Below, piece by piece: positions 42,541 through 51,106 of a DNA stretch of 64,000 nucleotides; position 1 is the stretch's first letter; every line of letters begins with the position of its first letter. The notes below the pieces were generated by a model. That model was given only the letters and a program-made list of their open reading frames with translations, was not told the DNA's origin and searched no databases. Source of the DNA: Proruminimicrobium sp963666965 (GTDB taxonomy: Bacteria > Elusimicrobiota > Endomicrobiia > Endomicrobiales > Endomicrobiaceae); the NCBI GenBank assembly GCA_963666965.1, contig OY762939.1, positions 186,001-250,000 on the forward strand, given 5' to 3'. A program made the translations under genes and the position numbers.

Positions 42541-43322
42541 TTTAATTTTCCTCTTAACATTTTCAGCTGTTTCTTTTTATCGTCGCTTTTCATCAAAGTT
42601 TCGCCTATAAGAACGGCGTTTACTCCGATATTTTTTAAAAGCCTTATATCCTGCACAGCCTTAATGCCGCTTTCCGAAACAAATATTATATTTTCCGGAA
42701 TAAGCGGTCTTAATTTTACGCTGTTGTTAATATCGACTTCAAAAGTTTTTAAATTTCTGTTATTTACGCCGATGATTCTTGCTCCGGCTTTTAATGCCGA
42801 TTCAATTTCAAATTCGTCATGTGTCTCAACAAGCGCAGATAATCCCAGACTGTGTGCCGTTAAAATATATTCCGCCAAAGTATCCGTATCAAGCAATGAG
42901 CATATTAAAAGAACGGCTGAAGCGCCTATTTGTTTAGATTCATATATCTGATATTTGTCTATTATAAAATCTTTTCTTAAAACAGGAATTTTTACGTTAT
43001 CGGTAATTTCTTTTAAATATTTGTTGTCGCCCATAAAAAAATCCGGTTCAGTTAAAACTGAAATTGCGTCGGCTCCGGCAGATTCATATTCTTTTGCAAT
43101 TTCAAGATATTTAAAATTATTTGCGATTACCCCTTTTGACGGCGAAGCTTTTTTAACTTCACATATAAAAGACATCTCGTTATTTTTTAATGCTTTTTCA
43201 AACTGGAATTTTTTATTTGCCGGTATCGCTTCAACTTCGGATTTAAGAGTGTCAAAACTTTTAATTTCTTTTAACTTTGATACTCTAATTTTTGTTTTTG
43301 CCGCAATTTCATCAAGAATCAT
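42537..43322 (-). CDS. trpC: Indole-3-glycerol phosphate synthase
   Basis: A 261-residue barrel closing the indole ring. FICEVKKASPSKGVI (catalytic E and K), EYESAGADAISVLTEPDFFMG, VLRKDFIID, IGVNNRNLKTF and FVSESGIK are all present. Overlaps trpD by 4 bases. Confidence 0.96.
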   Translation of the reverse strand: MILDEIAAKTKIRVSKLKEIKSFDTLKSEVEAIPANKKFQFEKALKNNEMSFICEVKKASPSKGVIANNFKYLEIAKEYESAGADAISVLTEPDFFMGDNKYLKEITDNVKIPVLRKDFIIDKYQIYESKQIGASAVLLICSLLDTDTLAEYILTAHSLGLSALVETHDEFEIESALKAGARIIGVNNRNLKTFEVDINNSVKLRPLIPENIIFVSESGIKAVQDIRLLKNIGVNAVLIGETLMKSDDKKKQLKMLRGKLK

Positions 43323-44335
43323 TTAACTTCTCCGTTTGATAATTTAATAAACATTTCAAGCTGTTTCAGCGCCTTGCCCGAATTTATCGTTTCCTTTGCG
43401 ATTTCTATCGCGTCTTTTATTGAAATTTCAGGTTTTGCCACGTGTATAGCTGCAGCTGAATTTAAAAGAACGGCGTCTGTTTTTTCTCCCTTTTTGCCTG
43501 AAAGAATTTCGCGCGTTATATTTGCATTCTCTTCGGGAGTTCCGCCTATAAGATCTGTTTTTCTGCATTTTTTAAAACCGAAATCTTCAGGTTCTATTTC
43601 GTATAATTTTAAAATTCCGTTATGCACTTCGCATACGCTTGTCGGAGCGCTCATTGAAATTTCGTCAAGTCCGTCCTGACCGTATACTACCATTGCACTT
43701 CTTACTCCGAGATTAGCCAAAACTTTTGCCATCGGCTCAACAAGAGAGTTATCATAAACGCCCAAAAGCTCCATATTGGCGCCGGCCGGATTTGCAAGAG
43801 GCCCCAAGATATTAAATATTGTGCGAATTCCTAGTTCTCTTCTTACGGGAGCAACATATTTCATTGCAATATGGTAATTTTGCGCAAATAAAAAACAAAA
43901 GTTTATTTCTTTTAAAAGTTGTTTGCTGTGTTGTGGCGTTATAGTAATTTTTGCGCCCAGTTTTTCAAGAACATCAGCAGCGCCGCATTTGCTTGACGCC
44001 GCTCTATTTCCGTGTTTTGCGACGGGAATTCCGGCTGACGAAACGACAAGCGCCGACGTAGTTGAAATATTGAAAGAATTTGATTTATCGCCGCCGGTTC
44101 CGACTATTTCCAAAACGTCCATATCGTGCAAAAGACGTATGCAGTGTTTTCTCATGCCGTGCGCCGAGGCCGTTATTTCGTCTATTGTTTCGCCTTTTAA
44201 AGACATCGCCGTAAGAAAAGCCGACATCTGTATTTCTGACGCTCTGCCGGTCATTATTTCGTCCATCACTGTTTCAGCTTCTTCGTAAGTCAAATTAGTT
44301 TTTGTAACAGCTTTTATAATAGCTTCTTTAATCAT
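43319..44335 (-). CDS. trpD: Anthranilate phosphoribosyltransferase
   Basis: A 338-residue enzyme attaching phosphoribose to anthranilate. The PRPP loop is EIVGTGGDKSNSFNIST, followed by KHGNRAASSKCGAADVLE and FNILGPLANPA. Separate from trpG. Starts 3 bp after the trpG stop and overlaps trpC. Confidence 0.96.
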   Translation of the reverse strand: MIKEAIIKAVTKTNLTYEEAETVMDEIMTGRASEIQMSAFLTAMSLKGETIDEITASAHGMRKHCIRLLHDMDVLEIVGTGGDKSNSFNISTTSALVVSSAGIPVAKHGNRAASSKCGAADVLEKLGAKITITPQHSKQLLKEINFCFLFAQNYHIAMKYVAPVRRELGIRTIFNILGPLANPAGANMELLGVYDNSLVEPMAKVLANLGVRSAMVVYGQDGLDEISMSAPTSVCEVHNGILKLYEIEPEDFGFKKCRKTDLIGGTPEENANITREILSGKKGEKTDAVLLNSAAAIHVAKPEISIKDAIEIAKETINSGKALKQLEMFIKLSNGEVK

Positions 44336-44338
44336 AAT

Positions 44339-44905
44339 TTAACTCCTTAAAAAATTTTCCATCATAATTTTTCCGTTCAGAGTTAAAATTGATTCCGGAT
44401 GAAACTGAACTCCGTACGTTTTATATTTTTTATGGCTTACCGCCATAATTTCGCCGTCTTCTGTTTTTGCGACAATCTGCAAATCTTCGGGAAAATCTTT
44501 TTCAACGGCGGCAAGAGAATGGTATCTGCCGACTGTTATCTGATCTGCAAGTCCTTTAAAAAGAGGATTTTCGGCAATAATTGAAATTTTTGACTGTTTG
44601 CCGTGCATTAAAGTTTTTGCGTAAGAAACAGTTGCGCCGTAGGCCTGGCAGATCGCCTGATGGCCGAGGCAAACACCCAAGATAGGAACTTTTCCTTCAA
44701 AATATCTGACGGCTTTTATGCATACTCCGGCGTCGGCCGGTTTGCCCGGACCAGGCGAAATAATAATTTTTTCAGGATTTAACGATTCTATTTCCTCAAC
44801 CGTAAGCTCGTCGTTTCTTATTACTTTAATATCAGGATTTATAGTCCCTATCAACTGGTACAGGTTATAAGCAAAACTGTCGTAATTATCTATAAGTAAA
44901 ATCAT
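44339..44905 (-). CDS. trpG: Anthranilate synthase component II (glutamine amidotransferase)
   Basis: A 188-residue class I amidotransferase supplying ammonia to TrpE. IDNYDSFAYNLYQ, SPGPGKPADAG, catalytic Cys in GVCLGHQAICQAYG and the HPES triad end in GVQFHPESIL. Could also serve p-aminobenzoate synthesis (PabA). Overlaps trpE by 4 bases. Confidence 0.94.
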   Translation of the reverse strand: MILLIDNYDSFAYNLYQLIGTINPDIKVIRNDELTVEEIESLNPEKIIISPGPGKPADAGVCIKAVRYFEGKVPILGVCLGHQAICQAYGATVSYAKTLMHGKQSKISIIAENPLFKGLADQITVGRYHSLAAVEKDFPEDLQIVAKTEDGEIMAVSHKKYKTYGVQFHPESILTLNGKIMMENFLRS

Positions 44906-46362
44906 TTCTCTATTCCCCCTTCTGCAGATTTTAAAGCGTTGATTACGGCTTTGGCTTTATTTATACATTCCTGATATTCACTTTCAGCAACGCTGTCTGC
45001 CACAATCCCCGCTCCCGAACGCACAAAAACTTTGCCGTTCTTTTTAAAAGCGATGCGTATTGCAATGCACGTATCCATATTGCCGGCAAAATCAATATAA
45101 CCTATCGCTCCGCCGTAAATTCCGCGTTTATTGTTTTCCAAATCGTTAATTATCTGACACGCCCTTATTTTTGGCGCTCCAGATAAAGTTCCTGCGGGAA
45201 GAACAGCTTCTATGGCGTCAAGCGCCGATTTATCAGGACGTATCACGGAAGATATCGTAGAGCCTATATGCATCACATGCGAAAACGCTTCAATCGTTTT
45301 ATATTTTTCAACCAGAACCGTTCCGAATTTGCTGATTTTCCCCAGATCGTTTCTGCCCAGATCAACAAGCATATTATGTTCGGCAAGCTCTTTCGGGTCT
45401 GATAAAAGTTCGCGTTTTAATTTTACATCTTCTTCCTCAGTTTTTCCGCGGGGCCTTGTTCCGGCAAGAGGGAAAGTATACAACGTTTCATTGTCTAATT
45501 TAACAAGCGTTTCAGGTGAAGCGCCTGCAATTTCAATTTCATCGCTTGAAAAATAAAACATATAAGGAGACGGATTTGTCATTCTTAATACTCTGTAAGT
45601 ATCAAAAAGACTGCCTTCAACATCTGCTTCGGCCCTATTTGACAGAACAACCTGAAAAATATCACCCTCATAAATATGTTTTTTTGCTTTATCAACCATA
45701 TTGCAAAATTCTTCTTTACCGAACAGATAGCGGAAATCCGATTTTATTTTCAAAGGAGGCGGATTTACCGTTTTTGATTTTCTTATCAAATCCGCCATTT
45801 CTTCAAGTTCTTTTAAAGCGTCATTATAATTTTTTTCAAAGTTATCCGTTTTAACGTTTGCAATTAAAACTATCTCCTGTTTAAGGTTGTCAAAAGCGAT
45901 AACTTTATCAAATAACATTAAATCTATGTCTTTGAATTGTTCTTCGTCATTTGCGTTTAAGTTCAATGTCGGTTCGCTGTATTTTATATAGTCGTAAGAA
46001 AAATAACCTACAAGCCCGCCCGTAAAAGGAGGCAGATAGTCAAATTTAGGACTTTTATGTTCGTCAAGAATCTGTCTTATATATTGATTGGGATTATTTG
46101 TTGAAATCTCTTTCCCGTTTATTGCAACAGTTCCGTTTACGCATGTGAATTCTAATTTCGGATCATAACCGAGGAATGTATATCTGCCCCATCTGTTTGA
46201 ATCTTCAAGACTTTCAAGCATATAACAATGTCTGCTGTTTGCTTTTAAAATCTTGAGAACTTCAATAGGAGTGCGTACATCGGAATAAATTTTAAGGCTA
46301 ACCGGAATAATTTTGTAATCTTTAAGCAAGCCTTTTGCTTCGTTTAAATTAGGCTGATACAT
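44902..46362 (-). CDS. trpE: Anthranilate synthase component I
   Basis: A 486-residue chorismate-using enzyme. The tryptophan feedback site is recognisable as CYMLESLEDSNRWGRYTFLG near residue 48, so end-product inhibition is probably kept. The C-terminal chorismate domain contains EIAGASPETLV, PLAGTRPRGKT, DLGRNDLGK and GTLSGAPKIRACQII. First gene of the trp operon; the leader of ~307 nt carries the T-box. Confidence 0.95.
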   Translation of the reverse strand: MYQPNLNEAKGLLKDYKIIPVSLKIYSDVRTPIEVLKILKANSRHCYMLESLEDSNRWGRYTFLGYDPKLEFTCVNGTVAINGKEISTNNPNQYIRQILDEHKSPKFDYLPPFTGGLVGYFSYDYIKYSEPTLNLNANDEEQFKDIDLMLFDKVIAFDNLKQEIVLIANVKTDNFEKNYNDALKELEEMADLIRKSKTVNPPPLKIKSDFRYLFGKEEFCNMVDKAKKHIYEGDIFQVVLSNRAEADVEGSLFDTYRVLRMTNPSPYMFYFSSDEIEIAGASPETLVKLDNETLYTFPLAGTRPRGKTEEEDVKLKRELLSDPKELAEHNMLVDLGRNDLGKISKFGTVLVEKYKTIEAFSHVMHIGSTISSVIRPDKSALDAIEAVLPAGTLSGAPKIRACQIINDLENNKRGIYGGAIGYIDFAGNMDTCIAIRIAFKKNGKVFVRSGAGIVADSVAESEYQECINKAKAVINALKSAEGGIEK

Positions 46363-46380
46363 TGTGCCACCTCTTTTTTA

Positions 46381-46669
46381 AAAAAATAAAACCGCCCATG
46401 ACTATACAACCGTCAAGGACGGACTTCTTAAAAAATCCGCGGTGCCACCTTGTTTTGAGACAAACAGCGAGTCTCACTCTTTAGCGGAATACTAACATAT
46501 TCCCGGCCGTTAACGCATGCCTTACGTTGCAGAATACTCAGGGATTGCTCCCCTTTGACTGCACCCTCTGCGGTCCACTTGTACAGGCTGCTTGCTGCCG
46601 GATTCTCAGCACCCCGGCTCTCTGTTAGCGCACTTCCTGTTTTTATCTCCGCATCAATGGTTTAACTAC
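46381..46669 (-). promoter_or_regulatory. Tryptophan T-box leader of the trp operon
   Basis: The T-box word AAGGTGGCACCGCGG lies at 46437-46451 on the reverse strand. Upstream in the transcript are an AGAGAG..GTGCTGAGA..CCGGC stretch typical of the stem I distal region and the specifier TGG (46575-46577) followed by ACC, i.e. a tryptophan codon. Downstream, ACCGC of the T-box can pair with GCGGT just before TTTTATTTTTT, giving a mutually exclusive terminator. Uncharged tRNA-Trp should allow read-through into trpE. Confidence 0.93.
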
Positions 46670-46675
46670 ACCGCC

Positions 46676-46704
46676 ATTATAGTATTGATTTTTTTGTTTG
46701 TCAA
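46676..46704 (-). promoter_or_regulatory. Consensus promoter of the trp operon
   Basis: Reverse-strand TTGACA (46699-46704), a 17-bp spacer and TATAAT (46676-46681): both hexamers perfect. Transcription should start near 46669, at the T-box 5' end. Confidence 0.9.
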
Positions 46705-46760
46705 TAGACATCTTGCATTAGAAACAGCGTCTGTAAAAAAAGACTTACCGTCATTTTTAC

Positions 46761-46789
46761 TTGACTATACAAGCATTTTATTATAAAAT
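46761..46789 (+). promoter_or_regulatory. Promoter of tRNA-Leu
   Basis: TTGACT (46761-46766), 17-bp spacer, TAAAAT (46784-46789), 11 bp before the tRNA 5' end. Confidence 0.6.
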
Positions 46790-46800
46790 TCTTTTCCATT

Positions 46801-46886
46801 GCCGAGGTGGTGGAACTGGCAGACACGTGAGACTCAAAATCTCAAGTTGCTCAGGCGACGTGCGGGTTCAAGTCCCGCCCTCGGCA
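46801..46886 (+). tRNA. tRNA-Leu (CAA anticodon)
   Basis: An 86-nt class II tRNA with long variable arm. Acceptor GCCGAGG/CCTCGGC, discriminator A. Anticodon stem TGAGA/TCTCA with loop CTCAAAA, so CAA reads TTG codons. T-arm GCGGG-TTCAAGT-CCCGC. CCA is not encoded. Confidence 0.95.
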
Positions 46887-46950
46887 TTTTTTTTATTCCG
46901 GCTGTAAATTTTCCGTCTTAAATCAATCACTTTTTTCCAATACTCTTTTT

Positions 46951-46980
46951 TTGATTTTTTATATTAAAAAATGCTATTAT
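46951..46980 (+). promoter_or_regulatory. Probable lysS promoter
   Basis: TTGATT (46951-46956), an 18-bp spacer and TATTAT (46975-46980), 41 bp before the lysS start. Confidence 0.5.
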
Positions 46981-47021
46981 TTTTCAAATACTTTTAATTT
47001 TTATAAAAAGGATGTTTTAAA

Positions 47022-48503
47022 ATGGAAGAAACACAGCAAACAGCATCGCAGACAACAACAATAGAAACTATTTTGGCACAAAGAAAAGAAAAAGCCGACA
47101 AAATGAGAACTCTCGGCGTTGATCCTTATCCTGCAAGAGTTAAAATAGACAACAAAATAGCTCAGGTAAGAACTAAATTTGAATATCTCCAGAAAGAAGA
47201 ATCTGCATCCGAACAGGTAACAGTCGCCGGAAGAATGATGTCAAGAAGAGATATGGGAAAAGCTTCTTTTATAGATATAGAAGACGGCACCGGAAGAATA
47301 CAGGTTTATGTAAGATCAGACCAGGTCGGAACAGATTCTTTTAAAATATTTAAGGAAATGTCGGACTTGTCCGATTTCGTATGCATTTGCGGTTCGCTTT
47401 TTAGAACAAGAACAGGCGAACTAAGTTTGAAAGCCGATAAATTTGAAATAATATGCAAAGCATTCAGACCTCTTCCTGAAAAGTGGCACGGACTCAAAGA
47501 TACTGAAACAAGATACAGACAGAGATATCTTGACCTTATAGCAAATACCGACGTAAAAGAAGTTTTTAAGAAAAGAAGCATGATAATTTCAGCCATAAGA
47601 AGCAAGCTTGAAGAACTCGGATTTATAGAAGTTGAAACTCCGATACTTCAGTCTCTGGCAGGCGGAGCAAACGCAAGGCCTTTTACCACACACCATAACG
47701 CGCTGGGAATAGATTTATTTATGAGAATAGCTCCGGAACTTTTTCTTAAAAGACTTGTTGTCGGCGGAATGGAAAGAGTTTTTGAAATAGGAAGAAATTT
47801 CAGAAATGAAGGAATAGACAGAAACCATAATCCAGAATTTACGATGATGGAGCTGTATCAGGCTTACGCCGACTATAACGACATGATGGATTTAACGGAA
47901 CTTTTGATAAAAACGGCTGCCGAAAAAATAGGCTCGCCGGTTAATCTTAATTTCAGAAGAGCAAAACTTTTTGACCTTATAAAAGAATATACAGGCCTTG
48001 AACTTTTGCCTTATCTTGAAACGGGCAAACTTTTTGGCCAGGTAAAACATTTAAATCTTGATTTGCCTAAAAATGCAAGCGACCAAAAAATACTCGATCA
48101 GGTTTTCGACGAAAAAGTTGTTTCGCATCTGCAGGAACCTACTTTTGTAATGGACTATCCTGCAATTTATTCGCCTCTTACAAAAATTAAATTCGAACAG
48201 CCTGAAATAGCAGAAAGATTTGAGCTTTATATAAACGGAATGGAAATATGTAACGCTTATTCCGAGTTAAACGATCCTCACATGCAGAAAATAAGATTTC
48301 AGCAGCAGGTTGAAGCCAAGAAAAAAGGCGACGATGAAGCACAGCCTTATGACGAAGACTTTATAAACGCTTTGGAGCAGGGGCTTCCTCCTACAGGCGG
48401 ACTCGGCATCGGAATAGACAGACTTGTAATGATACTTACTCAGGTCGAATCAATAAGAGAAGTTATATTTTTCCCTGCAATGAAACCTATTGCAGACGAA
48501 TAA
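47022..48503 (+). CDS. lysS: Lysyl-tRNA synthetase, class II
   Basis: Charges tRNA-Lys. 493 residues. The N-terminal OB-fold domain (TVAGRMMSRRDMGKASFIDIEDGTG) binds the anticodon. The class II core shows ETPILQSLAGGANARPF, FEIGRNFRNEGIDRNHNPEFTMME (motif 2) and GLPPTGGLGIGIDRLVMIL (motif 3). AAGGAT precedes the start. Followed 37 bp later by lolC. Confidence 0.97.
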   Translation: MEETQQTASQTTTIETILAQRKEKADKMRTLGVDPYPARVKIDNKIAQVRTKFEYLQKEESASEQVTVAGRMMSRRDMGKASFIDIEDGTGRIQVYVRSDQVGTDSFKIFKEMSDLSDFVCICGSLFRTRTGELSLKADKFEIICKAFRPLPEKWHGLKDTETRYRQRYLDLIANTDVKEVFKKRSMIISAIRSKLEELGFIEVETPILQSLAGGANARPFTTHHNALGIDLFMRIAPELFLKRLVVGGMERVFEIGRNFRNEGIDRNHNPEFTMMELYQAYADYNDMMDLTELLIKTAAEKIGSPVNLNFRRAKLFDLIKEYTGLELLPYLETGKLFGQVKHLNLDLPKNASDQKILDQVFDEKVVSHLQEPTFVMDYPAIYSPLTKIKFEQPEIAERFELYINGMEICNAYSELNDPHMQKIRFQQQVEAKKKGDDEAQPYDEDFINALEQGLPPTGGLGIGIDRLVMILTQVESIREVIFFPAMKPIADE

Positions 48504-48539
48504 CCGTATCGGAAATTCAACCTGTAAAAGAGATTTTAA

Positions 48540-49763
48540 ATGTTAAAATCGCCTGAATTATTTATAGCATACAGATATATAAAAGCAAGAAAAAAAGGTT
48601 TTTTTGCTTTTCTTACTACGCTTATCGCCATAGGAGGAACGACTCTGGGCGTATGCGCTCTTGTAATAACGCTTTCAATAATGACCGGGTTTCAAAAAGA
48701 TATCCGAACAAAAATTCTCGGGATACAGCCTCATATTTTCGTAACAAAAATAGACGGCTCCGTTTTTGACGATTATAAAGATGTGATGCATAAAATAAAA
48801 ACTATTCCTTATATAAAATCGGCATCGCCTTTTATATACGGACAGACCGTAATAAAAAAACAAGGCTATGCTTCGGGAACAGGAGCAATAATAAAAGGTG
48901 TCGATTTTTTGCGTGAAAACGAAATGGTTGATATTTCAAGCAAACTTTCAAAAGATTCAATGCTTAAAAACAATTCCATAAACAGCGACGGAATAGTTTT
49001 GGGCGATGAGCTTGCAAAAATCATAAACGTCTATCCCGGAGATAACGTAATAATAATGATTCCCAGTCAGATATCATCCGTTCCGAAAATGAAAAAATTA
49101 AAAGTTGAAGCGACTTTTCATTCCGGCATGTACGAATACGATTCTACTCTTTCTTTTGTTGACATAAAATCTGCAGCCGATATGTTTGCTACAGACGGCG
49201 GCGTAACCGGCATAGCCGTAACTACAAACAATATTGAAAAAGCCGATACTTATGCCGCAGATATGCAGACAAAGCTTCTTTATCCGTATAAAACAAAATC
49301 ATGGATAGAAATGAATAAAAATCTGTTTTCAGCTTTAAAACTTGAAAAGATAATGATGTTTATAATTCTGGGACTTATTATACTTGTTGCATCGTTTAAC
49401 ATAGTTTCAAACATACTTCTTTTGAGTGTTGAAAAATCAAAAGAAATAGGCATTTTATCGGCGATGGGTTTTTCAAGATTTTCAATTTCTAAAATATTTT
49501 TTTATCAGGGAATACTTGTAGGAGCAGCCGGAACCGTGCTGGGCCTGACCCTTGGACTATCTATAAGCTATATTCTTAAAAATTTTGAAATATTTAAACT
49601 GCCTCAGGGCGTCTATTATATTGACAAGCTGCCGGTAATTATAGTGCCTGTTGATATTTTTTATGTCGCTTTGTGCGCTTTTGCAATAACTGTGTTATCA
49701 GGTTTATATCCGGCATATCAGGTTTCAAAACTTGAACCGCTGGAAGCTATAAGAGTAGGATAG
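48540..49763 (+). CDS. lolC: LolC/LolE-type lipoprotein-releasing permease
   Basis: A 407-residue permease of the LolCDE complex that extracts outer-membrane lipoproteins from the inner membrane. The N-terminus LFIAYRYIKARKKGFFAFLTTLIAIGGTTLGVCALVI is diagnostic, followed by a periplasmic domain and three C-terminal membrane segments, ending GLYPAYQVSKLEPLEAIRVG. Only one permease gene is present, so a homodimer (as in LolF-type systems) is possible. The cognate lolD is 569 bp away, separated by repeats. Confidence 0.92.
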   Translation: MLKSPELFIAYRYIKARKKGFFAFLTTLIAIGGTTLGVCALVITLSIMTGFQKDIRTKILGIQPHIFVTKIDGSVFDDYKDVMHKIKTIPYIKSASPFIYGQTVIKKQGYASGTGAIIKGVDFLRENEMVDISSKLSKDSMLKNNSINSDGIVLGDELAKIINVYPGDNVIIMIPSQISSVPKMKKLKVEATFHSGMYEYDSTLSFVDIKSAADMFATDGGVTGIAVTTNNIEKADTYAADMQTKLLYPYKTKSWIEMNKNLFSALKLEKIMMFIILGLIILVASFNIVSNILLLSVEKSKEIGILSAMGFSRFSISKIFFYQGILVGAAGTVLGLTLGLSISYILKNFEIFKLPQGVYYIDKLPVIIVPVDIFYVALCAFAITVLSGLYPAYQVSKLEPLEAIRVG

Positions 49764-49797
49764 CGTGATCTTTTATTAAAATTTTTAAAAACAGAAA

Positions 49798-50260
49798 ATA
49801 GTGGGTTGTTAACCCACGGCAACATACTTTTTTCTTTAGCAAAAAAAGTATGCAAAAATGCCATCGCTAAGCACATTCGCTTGTATTTTTAAATGCCGTT
49901 TCTGAACTTATCATTTTTGGACTGCATATTGAACCAAAAATGATTTCAAACATTCAGAAACTAAAAGATTTAAAAGTTTATAATCTTTTACATTAAAAAT
50001 ATTTCGCTCATAAACGTGCTTTAAAGCGAAAAGAACTAAAAGCAAATAACTGAAAGTACTAAACGTGGCAAAAATAAGGGTAGTAAAAGATATTTCAGTC
50101 ATAGACATGCTCTAATGCGGTAAAGACTAAGCTTCCAAGCTGCTAAGCTGCTGTCGTTTGTAAGTGTGCTTTGAGGCGAAAAGAACCAAGCTGCCAAGCC
50201 TCTAAGCTTCTCAGCTCTGTTGTTTATGAACATGCTCTAATGCGGCAATAAAACAGAAAG
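49798..50260. repeat. Composite noncoding repeat, copy B
   Basis: Fills most of the 569-bp gap between lolC and lolD. In order: hairpin 49801-49817 (GTGGGTTGTTAACCCAC), hairpin 49823-49852 (CATACTTTTTT..AAAAAAGTATG), hairpin 49910-49944 (ATCATTTTTGG..CCAAAAATGAT), then CATGCTCTAATGCGGTAAA with AGCTT arrays at 50128-50152 and 50186-50217. Co-linear with copy A at 23720. No gene is seen. Confidence 0.8.
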
Positions 50261-50332
50261 AAAAAAACTAAAGGCAAACAAAAAAAAGATTGATATGAAA
50301 CAATAAGGAAATACTAACGGTCTAATATAGAA

Positions 50333-50992
50333 ATGGAAATAACAGCAAAAAATTTAATAAAGAATTATACTAAGAAAAATTCACCTGAAGTTAATGTTTT
50401 AAAAGATATTAATATTACTATTGCTTCAGGCGCAAAAGTATCTTTGACAGGGCCTTCGGGAGCCGGAAAAAGCACGCTGATACATATTCTCGGGCTTATG
50501 GATAAACCGACTTCGGGAGACGTGTTTATAGACGGGACAAGAGTAACTGATTACGGCTGCTCAAAATTATCTAAAATGAGAAAAGACAATATAGGTTTTG
50601 TTTTTCAGTTTCATTATCTGCTGACGGATTTTAATGTTCTTGAAAATATTCTGCTGCCTGTTTGGGACAGAAAGAAAGAAAAATTAAAACGCGCCGATGA
50701 GCTTCTTAAGCTTATGGGGCTTTCAAGGAGAAAGCATCATCTGCCTTCAGAACTTTCAGGCGGTGAACAGCAGCGAGTGGCTCTGGCGAGAGCCCTTATT
50801 AATGATCCGAAAATATTATTTGCCGATGAACCGACCGGCAACTTAGACAGAAAAACAGGCAAAATAGTTGAAGATCTTATGTTTGGTCTGTGCACTGAAA
50901 TGAAAACAACGCTGGTTGTAGTTACACACAATCAGGAAGTTGCCGAACATGCTGATCAGCAGCTTAAAATGATCGACGGACAAATATTATAG
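50333..50992 (+). CDS. lolD: LolD lipoprotein-releasing ABC ATPase
   Basis: A 219-residue ABC ATPase that powers LolC. Walker A GPSGAGKST (40-48), a LolD/MacB-type Q-loop FVFQFHYLLTDFNVLEN, signature LSGGEQQ (141-147) and Walker B ILFADEP (161-167) with TGNLD. No clear ribosome-binding site precedes the ATG. The stop TAG is immediately followed by an AGCTT repeat. Confidence 0.9.
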   Translation: MEITAKNLIKNYTKKNSPEVNVLKDINITIASGAKVSLTGPSGAGKSTLIHILGLMDKPTSGDVFIDGTRVTDYGCSKLSKMRKDNIGFVFQFHYLLTDFNVLENILLPVWDRKKEKLKRADELLKLMGLSRRKHHLPSELSGGEQQRVALARALINDPKILFADEPTGNLDRKTGKIVEDLMFGLCTEMKTTLVVVTHNQEVAEHADQQLKMIDGQIL

Positions 50993-51026
50993 AAGCTGGG
51001 AAGCTGGGAAGCTGAGAAGCTTGGCA
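50991..51026. repeat. AGCTT array abutting the lolD stop
   Basis: Reads AGAAGCTGGGAAGCTGGG then AAGCTGAGAAGCTTGGC; its first bases overlap the lolD stop codon. Self-complementary words (GAAGCT/AGCTTC) allow hairpins. Confidence 0.7.
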
Positions 51027-51106
51027 AAAGCAACAACTTTAACGGCAAAAAGACTTGGAATTTGAAATATAAAAAAACGAAAGTAAATTATAGAAGGAGC
51101 AAAGAA

